The position numbers were made by a program, and so were the translations under genes. Shown one piece after another: positions 21,892 through 34,470 of a DNA stretch of 64,000 bases. The first letter of the stretch is position 1, and the number at the start of each line of letters is the position of its first letter. The stretch lies in NCBI GenBank assembly GCA_003550325.1, contig QKWP01000066.1:292240-356239 (forward strand), read 5' to 3'. Below the pieces are notes generated by a model, which saw nothing but the letters and a program-made list of their open reading frames with translations, was not told where the DNA came from and searched no databases. This DNA is from Gigaspora rosea (Eukaryota > Glomeromycota > Glomeromycetes > Diversisporales > Gigasporaceae).

Positions 21892-23156
21892 ATTTTTTTT
21901 TAATATTAAGAGTATAGCTCTTGCCCAAAACTTTATTAATACTTAAGCAAATTGACATATAGCAGTGCCTTTTATACATACATAATACATACAAGTATTG
22001 AGACTAGGACTTCAGGCTGTGAAACCTTTTATCCACAGCTAAAACCCACTAGAGCCTTCCATATTCTCATTTATATAGTTGACCTGGATTTATATGTCAC
22101 TTTTCAACCAACAATTAGCATTCACATGTCTGTCACTTTACCCACATTTCCTAATTCATCACTTCCAATTTGGTGTGTGTTGCCAGGTAGGCGCTTTATG
22201 CTTCCAAGTTGGTGTACCCGAAATCTGGTTACCTATAAAATCCCTTACTAGCGTACTTCTTGGGGATTCATATCTCAAGCCATGCAGCTGCCTCTACTAT
22301 ATTGGGTAAGTATCTCAAGCCTGCATGCTGCTGCAACCAGCCAGTTTCCTGCGATTTGAGGACCCAGGATTTAACATTCCGAATTTGGAAATGTGCAAAC
22401 AACTGTACTTCCCGCTATAGTGGCAAGGACCTGGGCTTTCACAAATACTTCCAGTGCCGTATATAGTTGGATGGCATCATGAGGCTAGGGAGAACCTGAT
22501 CACTACTGCATGCACTTGTACCAGCATATACCTGTATTGGTGGTCCCAAATCCTCTTAGCGTCTGAAGACTCCCATATGGGTACACCCAGAGCTCTGTTG
22601 GGCCTTGACATGTACATGCCCCCATGTTTTCGCCTCTTATTGGCCAATTAGTTCTGTCTGCCCTTGCGAAGTTCACTAGACCCCAGTACCCGGTCAGTCA
22701 CTCTTTGGATCCTTTTCACCAGTTATCCCAGACTACCAATTCAGTTGGCCCAGAAGGATTGGTCTGCCAAGCAGGTGCCTAAGGTCTCCCTTTTCTTGGT
22801 TCATGCTTCTATAACACTTGACCTTTTCCTTTGGTATGACTCCGGCAGCCAGGTTGGTGGGCCCTCTTTTGCCATAGGGGCTTTTGCCCATCCAGTTTTC
22901 TGGTCAGTCACCGCTAAGATCCTTTTCCTCGGTACCGTCGAAAGTCCAGTTACTTTTCCACTCGCAACTTGCCAAACGGGTTTCAATTGTTCCAGTTCCT
23001 TGTTACCAAGACTACAAGTAATCTACCTAACTAATCGATGAACAAATGTTACTATAACACAGGCCTATTTTCAATTCGTCTCTAGTGGGATTTGAACTCT
23101 AGACCTGCCGCTTGGGGGTGACAACCAGACAGCTTCTTCATGTTGCCACACTCTTT
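21892..23156 (-). mobile_element. Retroposon B, copy 2 (longest)
   Basis: Minus strand, flanked by AATTTTATTAATTT (21878-21891 and 23157-23170). The 3' poly(A) shows as a T-run followed by AATATTAAG at about 21891-21908. The tRNA-like head is at about 23075-23150, with B-box GAGTTCAAATCC read on the minus strand. The body shares long stretches with 47420-48441 (for example CCGGTCAGTCACTCTTTGGA at 22691). Frames of up to 125 residues (22664-23041) are not conserved between copies and are judged incidental. At 1,265 bp it is unusually long for a SINE. Confidence 0.8.
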
Positions 23157-23159
23157 AAT

Positions 23160-23167
<8 letters not shown>

Positions 23168-23201
<34 letters not shown>

Positions 23202-23650
23202 TTGTTAAGATGAGTGAGGTCATTTCTCTAACTTTTATTGGATATATATTAATCGTTACAATATATTGCTTACAATTATTATACTATCTACTAAGTGTCA
23301 AGATTTGGACTATTTTATCTATAATCTAAACCTACCAAAGCCTACCATATTCCCATTTATGCAGCTAGCCTGGTTTTTGGATATCCCTTTTTTCCAACCA
23401 ACAGTTAGTATTCACTTGTTCACCACTTTACCCACATTTCCTACTATCATTACTTCCAATTTGGTGTATGTGATTCCAGGTAGGCACTTGCTGCTTCCAA
23501 ATTGGTATACCCATTTCTTTACTAGCGTACTTCTCAGGAGTTCGTATCTCAAGTCATGCAGCTGCCTTTACCACATTGGGTAAGTATCTTAAGCTTGCAT
23601 GCTGCCACAACTAGCTGATTTTCTTGCAACTTGGGGACCCAGGATTTAAC
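23168..23650 (-). mobile_element. Retroposon B, 5'-truncated copy
   Basis: Begins with a 31-base T-run (poly(A) on the minus strand) and follows the 3' part of copy 2: TTGGTGTRTGTG, ACTAGCGTACTTCT and GCATGCTGC modules recur in the same order. It stops at GGACCCAGGATTTAAC (23650), mid-element, which is 5' truncation typical of LINE-driven retroposition. It seems to share the AT-rich insertion site of copy 2, so copy 2 landed in or beside its flank. Confidence 0.7.
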
Positions 23651-23716
23651 GTTTATTTTATTAAATTATTCAGGATCAAAAAGCATTAATTAAATACATT
23701 TTTAATTTTATATTTT

Positions 23717-24655
23717 TGCTATAGAATGGCCTATTTCCACTATAGTATTTTGCTATTTTCACTATGGTTATATGAAAAGTTTCTATTTTTAAATTTAATA
23801 TAATACTATATATTATAATTGTCTGAAGCATAGCGAGGACTTTACGGTGTAGCAATAGACCAGATTTTGTATGTGTTTATGTCCATCCTATTTTTAGATT
23901 AGATGATCATTATTATGCATACTATTAGCAATTCTTGTTTTTTTTTATTTGCTTCAGACATTTAACAGTACCTGTTTTCTAGTTTTAACTTTAAAACTAA
24001 TAAGTAAATCTTCTTTGGCTACTAATTGAAAGTTGTAGAGCTCATTTTTGTAATTCCAATAGTAGTTAAATTATTAAAATTGGCCTAGTGGATTCCAATA
24101 TACTTGGAATTAAAGAAGGGTTGGCAAATTCACTATTACACAAACTATTCATTTTTCTATATATGTTTTGAAATGTTTTTTATTATAGTAAAAAATATTA
24201 CTAAAAAACTAATAAAAGTCAGCTTAAAAAACTAGCATTTTTTAAACCAAAAAACAACTTTACTTAAGAACTCAAAGTTAGTTATGATAATAAAATTCTG
24301 TGCAAATCTCGATTTTCATTTTTTGTTTTTTTTTATATTCTTTGTGTACAGTAATAGTGAATTAGTCGCTCTTTATGTTTTCTTTTTTAATTCCAAGTAT
24401 CTTAGAATTCACTGGTCCAATTTTGATGATTTAACTACTATTAGAATCAGAAAAATAAGCTTTACAACTTTTAACTAGGTGCCAAAGAAGGTTTACTTAT
24501 TAGTTTTTAGAGTTAGAGTTAGGGTTAGTATTAAAATTAAGATTAGAGATAGGATTGGGTTTATTATTTTGAATACTAAAAATAGAAATTTTTGAGTAAC
24601 TATGGTGGAAATAGCAAAATACTATAGTAGAAATAGTAACTCCTTTTCACTATAA
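23717..24655. mobile_element. Long foldback element
   Basis: Outer arms share CTATTTCCACTATAGTATTTT (23731) with its inverse near 24610-24636, and inner arms at about 23980-24110 and 24400-24510 share AATAAGTAAATCTTCTTTGG, AAAGTTGTAGAGC/GCTTTACAACTTT and the TTTAACTACTA module. The loop ends are AT-rich with a GTTAGGGTTAG tract at about 24515-24530. Non-coding; the 64-residue frame at 24284 is within the loop. Shares the GTTGTAGAGCTC and TTAACTAC modules with the foldback at 44949-45317. Confidence 0.6.
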
Positions 24656-25290
24656 TTCTTTATACCAATAAGAATTCTACAACTTATACTATTTTTTATT
24701 TGGGTCTTAATTACATTTCTCTAGATTTGAATACATAATTCAAATAAAAGCAATCTTACAATATCATATGTTTATTATACAATTTTTCTAATTATATCTC
24801 TGATTCAATTTTCTTCTTTAAAATTGACACATATCTTTTCTATGCCTTAAACCAAATATGCAATTTTTCTAATGATATTTTTTTGCCTTATATTGTCTTA
24901 ATTGTATAATGTATAAGAATCTAAAGCTAAATTCACTATATATTTAATAAATTACTATATTTGGGCTTTCATTAAATAAAACAAAACACTAGTAATAAAA
25001 ATTGACCAAACTCTATCAGGCAGCATGACTAGAAAACTAGCATTAATAATTTTCATTATATTAATATATTCATAGTATTATTTTTTAATCAAAAATAAGA
25101 TTTCTATACGTCCAATAGAAATGGTAAGAAAATTGAATAAACCCTATCTTATTTTATTTTTATTTCTACCATTTTATGCTTTATTAATTATATGAAATTC
25201 ATAATTATATACAAATTATACTATTAGCTATCCTTATCTGGATTACCCATATATTATGACTATAATCTAATTAAAAAATGCTTATATGGG
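24656..25290. other. AT-rich spacer, no gene seen
   Basis: No reading frame, array or inverted pair was recognised. Confidence 0.5.
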
Positions 25291-25293
25291 TTA

Positions 25294-25454
25294 GGGCACT
25301 AACATTTATTAGGTAATATTTTAGGAGGTGGGGATCAAGCCAAATTTTACCTCATATAAAAATTTTAGCAAATTAAATTTAACAAAAATATTATCTGGAT
25401 GTAGGGGATAAGCCTCTATAATAAATGGATATTAGATAATAAATGTCAGTGCCC
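25294..25454. mobile_element. Harbinger-like MITE, 161 bp
   Basis: TIRs GGGCACTAACATTTATTA and (inverted) GGGCACTGACATTTATTA, flanked by TTA (25291-25293, 25455-25457). The type of end and 3-bp duplication match the 166-bp family at 16129 and 42077 but the interior differs, so it is a separate family. Confidence 0.75.
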
Positions 25455-25594
25455 TTATCCGGGTCTCTAATTTTAAGGTCCTAATAATTGCTAAGATTTT
25501 TCATATAGTAATATTATTTGTATACCTTGCAACTTTTCTAGGCTTTATATTTGCCAATTTACTAATATTCTAATAATTTGTTCAAATTTAATTA

Positions 25595-25949
25595 GACCAT
25601 ACAAAGTTGATTTTTTATTCTGCATTACATGGAATCTGAAAACATGGGTTGATCAGTCAGTTATTTTTTAATTTACTGTAAATTAATAGAATATTGTTCA
25701 AATCTAATGTAATACGGAATCAAAAATTTGGTCAGCTATTATATTTTTTTCCAGTTTTATTTGACAATTACAAAAAATTAAGGCTCTATCAAGTGACACT
25801 GGATAAAGAATAGCAAAAAAAAATAAATATCAAAAATTGAACAATTGGCACAATTGGAATCTAAAAAAAAAAACAAAAAGATATATATTTATAAATTAAA
25901 AAAATTGGCCAGTTGGTACTACTAAACAAAAAATCAACTTTGTGTGGCC
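25595..25949. mobile_element. MITE with TA-flanked CAAAGTTGATTTTTT ends
   Basis: The left end GACCATACAAAGTTGATTTT and inverted right end GGCCACACAAAGTTGATTTT are flanked by TA on both sides, which would suit a Tc1/mariner-type MITE. The interior includes AATTTGGTCAGC and AATTGGCACAATTGG modules. A stray half-end (CAACTTTGTGTGGCC) appears near 34057. Confidence 0.6.
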
Positions 25950-28240
25950 TAAAATCATAATAATTCTTTATATACTGTGTACAAAAATAGCAAGTAGGTC
26001 CCATAACAGTAACTCATACTAGAGAACATGTAATTTCTAATACAAATGAACAAAACTTTAACTATATACTAGGTTTGTAACAGAATTTATTACAGTAACT
26101 CACAATAAAAAATGCAATAATTCTATACTATGTATCTCTGAAATAATGAACAAGTTTTGTATCAGAGTTTTTAATAACATGCAATAGAAATTACAATAAT
26201 TCCTATACAAAAAGTCTTTTTTGGTAATTAGACACCATGACTGTGATAGGCTTAAAATTCTTTTTTTAGTAGTTAAGCTTTATGGTAATAACAAGATAGT
26301 GATTTTTTATTTTAAAATTAGACTCCAAGGTTATAAGAGTGCAAGCTGGCCCATTCCAGACCCTTATAAGAAAATACAGAATTTCATTCTCAAAATTAGG
26401 TACCAAAATAACAATAGTGAAAAAATCTGATATTTCATAAGTAAGCTCTATAGCAGTAGTGGTTCAAGGGTCTTTCATTTAATAATTATATCATGATTAC
26501 TAGAAACGTAGTATGAAGTATGAAGTGTATGGTTAACAGGCAACTTACTGTATACATAATCTTGAATCTTATTGGATGGCGTATTCAAATCGATCATAAA
26601 CAAGTATACTAGATTTTGATTAATATCATATGAAAGCGTTTTTTGTATAATTTATTTTGATAAACTTGTAGCTGTATGCATCTTTACTATCTGGTACGAG
26701 TCTCTATACCTGTTGTGCTTGCTACTTTTGGTAATCAATTCAAGAATAGTATTTCTGAAGTATGAAGATATAGTTATATTTTATTAAGATAATATAACTA
26801 ATCTAATACAACCTTCTATCTAAGATTTGGAGATTTCGAATCTATCTATATATTCCAAGGGAAACTATCGATGTCTGAGTCAAAATGAAGGCAAAAACGA
26901 AAGCCTTATATACATGATTCGTGGAAAGTATTTTTTATTATTTTATTATTATTCGTGACTTTAATGCTATCAATTAATTAATCGCTAAATTTAATATATC
27001 GTATAAACCATTCACTAGGCCTATCAGCATGCCAATATATGATATTGCATTTAACATTTAATGATATATTACGTGGATTATCTAATTATCTAATCTAATT
27101 AATCAGGGGCATGCAGATCAATAAATTAGGCGGATATTTATGCCTGTAGATCATATGTCATTTCTAGATCTTTCTATAGATTTATGCATAGATCTTCAGG
27201 ATTACTTACTTTTGGTCACGTAGATCATATAATTATGCTGGACATAATTTTCAATATTACAATAGAATTATCTAGAGTAGTATTTTGGGTGATAAAAAAT
27301 CTTGGCTGGAAAAAAATGCTTAGACTGGTCAACCAAGCCGGCCTTTTTGCTAGCAAATTCCCCTACTGTAATCAGAATTAACCACTATATTTATATCAAA
27401 CTTATAAAAAAAATATCAGATAGTTCCTTGCTATTCAGTTATACCGAATTGTTTGGAGCTGTTTAGCTTGGTTTAACCAGATTTGAAATCAATTATAAAT
27501 AAAAATATATTATTACCAGAACTAATTCATTTTATTTAATAAAATTGAGCTGGTTTAGTATCCCAAAAATAACTGCGTAAAAACTGTTTATAGTTTTGGC
27601 CAAATTATGTTAGTCAAAATTATATTAGTGCCAACTGGATTACAACTGTTTTCAAAAAGATATGGAATACAATTTTTCATATATTCATGTGGGGAATCGA
27701 AAGATTTTGAAATTCCGATTAGTAAAAATTAAAAATCCAATTAGATCAGATCTTTAAGGCTCTGGAAAACAGGAAAATATCGTGAGTTCCCTATGTTGTG
27801 GTGATCTGTATCTTTTTACAACTTTTTGAAAATAGCTATAAACAAGAAAAGTAATATGGCGGGTTGGTATTGGCAATGACATCTTAAAATTTCTTTTGGT
27901 ATACTTTTTATTTTAGTGTTTTTCGTAGCATTCAAGTGATTTTCTGATGCAAAAATTCTCCTCTCCTCTAAATATTTATTAAAAATAACAGCAAATTTCC
28001 TTATTTAGACAAAAATATTCCCCTTATGGTAATTATTATTAAAGTAAAAATTAGCAACTAAGATTGCTCTTTCTCTCTCTTTCTCTCTTGCTAATAAGCT
28101 AAATAATAATCTATAGCAAGGAAGAAGGAGTTAAGAGTAATTAGCATACTACCTAACAGATTAAGCATTCAAATTCTCTTCTCATCGACAAGGCGGGAAT
28201 GCTCAAAATGGTTGTGGCACATACAGGAACGTTTTACAGA
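25950..28240. other. AT-rich gene-free stretch
   Basis: No convincing gene. Short frames at 26221-26430 and 27184-27381 lack any domain and have AT-driven composition. GATCATAT/AGATCT-rich sequence at 27100-27240 and a CTCTTTCTCTCT microsatellite at about 28067-28089 are the only visible features. Confidence 0.5.
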
Positions 28241-28628
28241 GTGGCTCAGTAAAAATAGTACAGGCATTACGGCAAAGGGTAGCGCATTCAGATGATACGT
28301 ATGTGTACATTACAATGTGTTAGCCTGTGATATATATTGTCTCATTTTGTAGTGAGCGAAAGATCAGTAAAGAAATTTTTTTTAAAAAAGAGCGATATCT
28401 CATGATTTTACTGATGAAGCTTCCCTGTGTGTCTTAACAAAAAAAATTCCTTACAAAATTTTGCTTTATATGTAGTTAGCTTGTTCATCTTATATTAATT
28501 ACTCATTTAAATTTATATTTTAATAGTTAATCCAAATCATTATTGCGGTGGAATGTAAATTTATGTTCATTACTTGTACCAAATCCCATGTCGATTCAAC
28601 TAGTAAACTGCTGCAAAAACTGAGCCAC
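28241..28628. mobile_element. Possible Tc1/mariner-like MITE
   Basis: The left GTGGCTCAGTAAAAATAG and inverted right GTGGCTCAGTTTTTGCAG are short inverted ends resembling the CAGTGGCTC start of the better-supported element at 60850. The interior is non-coding. The duplication is unclear, so the boundary is tentative. Confidence 0.4.
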
Positions 28629-28737
28629 TTACAGTCCAATTGGCATGGGCATATAGTCCTACATGGTCCACAGACTCTGTATCAATTCAGACCATACCCA
28701 TTGTTATGTGCCAAATAATAATATTTTTATTTTTTTC

Positions 28738-29148
28738 TTTTAGTTAGTCTAGTTGTTAGTCTTGTATTACTATTTTGGGAAATGATTTACGGGTGATTGA
28801 ACTCTGATCTGGAGCTCAAAGCTCCAATCTGGTGCTCAAAGCTCCAAATGGGTGCTTGAAGCTCCAGACGAGAGCTTAAAGCTCCAATCGAGAGCTTGAA
28901 GCTTCCATCAATTAATCAGGATCAAGAGTTAGAAGTAAAAAGTATAAATAGGATGGGTTTTAGTAAAGAGACGAGTAGTTAACGATTGTATATAGTTTTA
29001 GTATTATTGGGATATTCCGATGTATTGATTTATTTTAATAAAGATAAATCTTATAACCCGAAACTATAAGTGTAAGTTTATTGGTTTAAACTATCTACTT
29101 TGTTCACGATCGAACTCAACTGGCACAATTTAATCAAGCTCTCCCAAC
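28738..29148 (+). mobile_element. LTR-like fossil, copy 1
   Basis: A promoter-and-polyadenylation-like unit: four to five ~20-bp tandem repeats of AGCTCAAAGCTCCAA type (28810-28910, U3-like), a TATA-like box TATAAATAGG (28945), an AATAAAGATAAA signal near 29039, and a 3' part with TTCACGATCGAACT and CTCTCCCAAC. A homologous copy lies inverted at 33434-33828. No internal coding region is attached, so it resembles a solo LTR of an old LTR retrotransposon. The family cannot be told from the repeat alone. Divergence between the copies suggests considerable age. Confidence 0.45.
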
Positions 29149-30949
29149 TAGAGCTACAGACATTAAAATATCAATGAACATTTATTAAAACATTTGATAT
29201 GACCTATGTAACGTGACGTTTAATATGATTATATATAAATTTTATATGATGTAAAAAGTAACATACTACCTTGGGCCTTTTAAATGTTTGCAGCTCTACT
29301 CTCAACCGATTGTAACACTATCAAATTCAGATCTTGACCCATGCTACAAATGCCTGTGCCAATCCAGTCCGATTTTCTTATAGGGTAGATGATTTTAGGT
29401 AGTTCCAATCTCTACTATTTAGTGGACATACTTGGTTAACATTAACCCGAAAAGTTAAGCCTTTAATAAAATCTAATAATTGGTTTTATACCCTATCGAA
29501 TAAGAGGGTAACAGTTATATCCAGATATAATCTTTATAAAAAAATACGCATTGTGTAATTTTTTATAATGATTATCTGAACTTTTAATTTATTTATTAAT
29601 TATAAAAATTAGTTATAAACTTCCACAAAAGCATTTTGCTTTTTGCATTTGTATTATTTATATGACTATATTATGAATAACATCATACATTTAATTTTTT
29701 GTACAATAGAATCTAATTCAGAGCATTTGCTTAGGTCTTATAAGGAGAATTTCAATTACACTGTAATTAGCAGTTTCCTTTTACTTCACTAACAATTATT
29801 TCACTAACAGTGACATTATGTCAAGCGAAACCCTAATGTTAGCTAAATAGGCTATCAGTAGAATAATTATCAGTAAAGCAAGAAATATTCACATTTGTTT
29901 AGCATATTGATTAAATGAAACTAGTTGCAATTTTTTTATTTGGAAATTATTCTTATTTATCTCATAATTAATATATCTGATATAAATATCATATGAATGA
30001 TACTAGGGGAAACTCAGACTTCAATTATATAGGTTTTATATGATTGAAACCTTTTATTTCCTTGGCATCGCTCATATATATATTATATCTTAAATATTAA
30101 TCTGTTAACCAATCTTATAACCTGATTATCCAGGTGACCTAGTGGTTAGCCAGTTATCATATCTTAGGGTATGACCACTGTATGACCACTACTACTATTA
30201 AATCAAATCTTATCTATTAAACTTATTAATTGTAGCTAATTGAATTAATCAAATATTATCTAGCCGATTATTAATATAGAAGTATTTGAAATTGTAATGT
30301 TTCTAAAAATTGCTACTACTCAGCAAATCTTGTAATTTTCTTAAAATAATAATTAATTAGGTAAACCTTATGTGCAAGTATTGATTTGCGAAATAATATA
30401 TGAGTAGCAAGTTTGAATTAGTGATACAGGCTTATCCAAGCTGATGAATGGTTATATTTTCTTTGGCCAATAGAAATGCATGAAGGAATAAGATGAATAT
30501 AAATGTGTTATTTTTTTGTTATTTGGGTTTTTTCGATAAATTGTTGGTGCCATAGTTTTTTATTTATATACAGTGCAGAAATATTTTGATTTACATCTTT
30601 TCAAAAAGTGTGAACGATGATTTCCATATACATATAGAAATCAGAGATTGAATAGAATCTGTTTTCCTAATTATTCAGAATTCCTAATTTCCCATGGAAA
30701 TATGAATGAAAAACGGTTATAATGCCTTAAAAATTACATTATGAAGCATATGTCCCATAATATGATTTTCATGGCAAAGGCCCAAATAATATTTTCTTTC
30801 TTTTGGCATTGTGCAATGATTAATTAACTTATTAATATCTAATATTAACTAATAATTTAGTTATTCAATTATTTATTTATTCGATACAGATATTTATTCA
30901 ATTTAATTTTTCAGTTAATATATTTAACCTGAGAATTTAATATTCTTAA
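29149..30949. other. AT-rich gene-free stretch
   Basis: No gene seen. A weak foldback of TTCACTAACA / TCAGTRAAG modules (about 29770-29890) recalls the repeat at 1085-1385. Confidence 0.45.
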
Positions 30950-31321
30950 GGGTAGGGTAAACATAGATTATTTTTCATATGATCTACGTGGTATATTAGA
31001 ATTTTATATAGTAAATAAAAAAATGCTTCTGATAAATTTTTTAAGGTTTTGACCAAATTGTATAAAATTTATATAATAGGTAGTTTTAAATAGTTTGTTT
31101 ATAATAATGAAGTTCACAATATCCATTGCTTTAAAAAAATTAACTTTACATATAATTAAATTTTTGTAGGACGCTATATGATTTTTGTAGATTGTACAAA
31201 GAATTGATTGGTCAGATCATATGATGTTTACATGTAAATCATATGATATCATATAAATTGGTTACACAAAGTTGATCTACAATCGATTTTATATGAAATT
31301 GGAAATTTGTACACTCTACCC
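30950..31321. mobile_element. TTAA-flanked MITE, copy 1 (372 bp)
   Basis: Ends GGGTAGGGTAAACATAG and (inverted) GGGTAGAGTGTACAAAT flanked by TTAA (30946-30949 and 31322-31325). The interior has ATATGATCTACGTGGTAT and GATCATATGATG modules shared with the 485-bp relative at 56982-57466. A TTAA duplication is typical of piggyBac, but the terminal bases do not settle the superfamily. Confidence 0.6.
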
Positions 31322-31325
31322 TTAA

Positions 31326-33433
31326 TCAAGGTCAGCCCAAGGACCCTATATCACTAGTTTGGATGTTTTAGGTATTTTGCACCATGCTCATTATCAATAA
31401 AGTTAATTCATAAATTTATGTTCTTGGTTTCGCATAATAGTGTTGCGCAGCTACCTTATGTAAAGTATTCAGGCTCTATATCTACAATGGTTTTCTTAAT
31501 AATCAGAGCCAATAGTAATAGCAATAAATACTAACATTATTGCTATATATATTTTTCTTTGGTATATTTTCCATACAAAAGCTACAATAGATAAGGCTGT
31601 TATGATATATTTACTTGGTTTATCTTTTTTGTATTAATAAAGCTATCTAATAATAATAAGCATTATAGTTAAAGCATTCAAAATAAAATCTAGAGTTTAT
31701 TTTTTATTTGTACGAATTTGGACAAATTTTTTTTTAAAGAAAAATTATTTTGAATTTAAAAAGGTGCTTGAACATGTGATTAAGCATGTTGCATTGATCT
31801 TAGTATATATATATATAAAATCATATAATAAACAAAATCAAGTGAGAATATTTTGTGACATTTCTGAATTTATGATGATTCTGAATTGACACATATTGTT
31901 TCTTGATTTTCACTAATTGTAATACAGATTATGAGACCATAGCAAAGTAAAAACTACTAATTACAGTTGTTAGATAAAACTGTGTTATGCAATAGTGAAT
32001 AGTGAAATCTAAATCTGGCAAAAAAAGTAGTAAAACTCTAATAAAAGCTGAACCTCTAGCAAAAGATAAAACCTCTAGTAAAATATGAAACCTCTTGTAA
32101 AACCTCTGGTGAAACTTCTAGAAAAGATTAAAGCTCTCAGAAAGTTTAAATTCTCTAAGGCTTTGAAAAAAACTGAGCAATGATGAATAAATAAAAAATA
32201 TTAGCATGTGTTTATAAAGTATAGTATGTGGCTCATATAAAGAAATGTACTTAAGCCATGTTGGAGAATGAAATATTTGCATGTAGCTACTAAATATAGC
32301 ATATTGCAAAGAAGTTATATGAATAAAATATGGCTATTAAAATCAGTATACTGTGATTCTTGAAATAGTGGGCAGTGCATAAAATTTTGACTTCATGTGT
32401 GCCATTTTGAGTATATATATAGATAGTGTTGAGACTTCATATAATTTGATGTTTAATATGAGCTAAACTTTTTCTGTGCAGCAAATACTGAGAAAATGCT
32501 TGTCAACTGTGCACACTATTTATAAAATGACAATTATTTCTAAGCGGCATCTGCACATCTACTAAAAAAAATATGTGCAAATTTTTGTTTTTGTGCACTG
32601 CACACAGTATGCACAGTGAAAAATAATTACTGCACATGGGCATTACTAGTATTTTGAATAAATAGATGAATTTTTTGAATAGAGTTTTTTAAAATAATTC
32701 CTATGGATAGTATTTTGCAAAATAATATTCTCAATGCACTTTCTTTTATTTTTCTCTAAGTGCATGCTATTAGAGCTTGGGTTCCTATAAGTAGGTGCAT
32801 TTAAAGATTTGACTGTATAATTATAAATTAGGTTAGCTGTGCGATGCAGTCGCGCTAAAACCAGGAACGTGATGTAACTGTTATCTTGCTCAACTAGTTA
32901 TCAACTTCCAGGCGTAAAATATCTTTACTATATGCTTCTCTTCTCTTTATTCGTTATAGTCAAAAGACTAACTTTTGCTCTTTCTATTTATATTAATTCT
33001 GTGATTATATATATTATGTAACACTTGTAATTATCTAATTTTACCTTTTTCATTGAAACAACGTCCATGCCCGCTATTTTGAGAATTTACAGTAAATTTA
33101 AATTAATTCTAACATCAATGACTAGAATTAATTTGTCTGTGAAATCTGATGTCATTGAAATAACTGCCAATAAAACAAACTTGTTTGTGAATAAATCGAT
33201 CGTAAAATAATCTTACCTGTAATTAAATTCTCTGCGAACTAAGTTGTTTGTGAAGTAATTTTTGGTGAGTTGATGCTACTGAATAGAATATTAAGTAAAA
33301 ACTTATAAAATCGAAATAGATCACAATAAATACAATTTGAATCTTAAGGCAGTCTAATAGCGATAAAGAATATTTTACCTGATTTCGTTCTATCATATGA
33401 TACATATTACTGCATTCTCAGAATAACACAAAT
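31326..33433. other. AT-rich stretch with dispersed short repeats
   Basis: No gene. 32036-32140 is a minisatellite of AAACCTCTAGTAAAA type (six to seven degenerate units). 32175-32330 carries a TAAGCCATGTTGGAGAATGA / ATTTGCATRTAGCTA module repeated near 34640-34800. A GTTTGTGAATAA foldback-like patch lies at about 33100-33260. Confidence 0.5.
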
Positions 33434-33828
33434 ACCAAATGTTCGGTTGGGAGAGCATGATGAAATTGGGCCGGTTTAGTTCGATCGTGAACAAATTGTG
33501 ATTAAGTTTAAATGGTTTAAAACGATAACTAATAATTATGGGTATAAGGGTCCTCGTTATTAATATGAACCAATACATTTGATTATTACAGAAAAAATAC
33601 TATCTACAACCCTACTTGTCTTCTCTATAAGCAAACAAAACTCTTATATATTTTTAATTTATGGGAGCTTTAATCACGGGGATCAAATTTCCAAATGAGT
33701 AATTGATCAGCCGTCTGGAGATTTGATTACCAGTTTGACCCGTTTGGGGCTTTGATCACCTGTTTGGAGATTCAATCATCAGACTATGCCAAAATAAGGA
33801 ATAAATAACGATAAATAACAATACTAAC
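33434..33828 (-). mobile_element. LTR-like fossil, copy 2 (inverted)
   Basis: Reverse-complement relative of 28738-29148: the GTTGGGAGAG and AGTTCGATCGTGAA modules come first on the plus strand, then ~20-bp tandem repeats of GATCAAAGCCCCAAACGGG type (minus-strand reading), in the matching order. No internal region is attached. It is old and diverged. Confidence 0.45.
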
Positions 33829-34189
33829 TAAAAATAGAAAAGTTGATCATAAAAAAACACCGGTATGCTCATACACAAACAGCACATTGACACGTGAAAT
33901 GATAGCCCAACCAAATGTAAGATTTTCAAATGACATTCTAGATAGCAGGTAACAATACACCCTGTCAATTTGCATGACTACATTCCTGGTATTATCAAAT
34001 AATCTGGACGGCAAAGATTCTGACCAAATATTTACAAAAAATGGAAAAGTCTATCTATCAACTTTGTGTGGCCTTCTAACAAAATGACCGGAATTGCAAA
34101 AAAGATCATAATCGATTTTGCAATAAACTCTAACCACATATTCATACACATAAAGCCTTAACACGCTAAGAAATTAGGCGTTCGAATTA
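33829..34189. other. Spacer, no gene seen
   Basis: Less AT-rich than the surroundings, without a long frame. Includes the fragment CAACTTTGTGTGGCC near 34057, an end of the MITE family seen at 25595. Confidence 0.4.
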
Positions 34190-34470
34190 CCGTTCAGCAG
34201 CATTCAAGATGGTCCATGCGATGATAGACACATGAAAATTAAGCATCAAGACGGTCCATGCGATGATAGACAGGTGAAAATTAAGCACCAAGTGATATAT
34301 AGTATCGCGTGGACCAATCAGATCCAAGATTTTGTGGAGCAACGACATTTCGATTGCCGTAAAACCATCACTACGTGATATTCATCACTCCGTTCCTGGT
34401 ATATATAAATGCATGAATATGTGTATGTTTGTATACTTTTCATTTCTTAACAATCAATAAAAAACATATT
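34190..34470 (+). promoter_or_regulatory. Duplicated 48-bp module upstream of a TATA-like box
   Basis: The module GGTCCATGCGATGATAGACA ... GAAAATTAAGCA occurs twice, 48 bp apart (about 34210 and 34253). It is followed by TATATATAAATGCATG at about 34400 and an AATCAATAAAAAACAT signal at about 34450. No downstream gene was recognised. It could be an old promoter, or another LTR-like terminal repeat. The GC-richer tract stands out from the surroundings. Confidence 0.35.

Noticed and set aside
22664-23041. 125-residue reading frame
   Set aside because: Lies within retroposon B and is not kept open in the matching part of the copy at 47420-48441.
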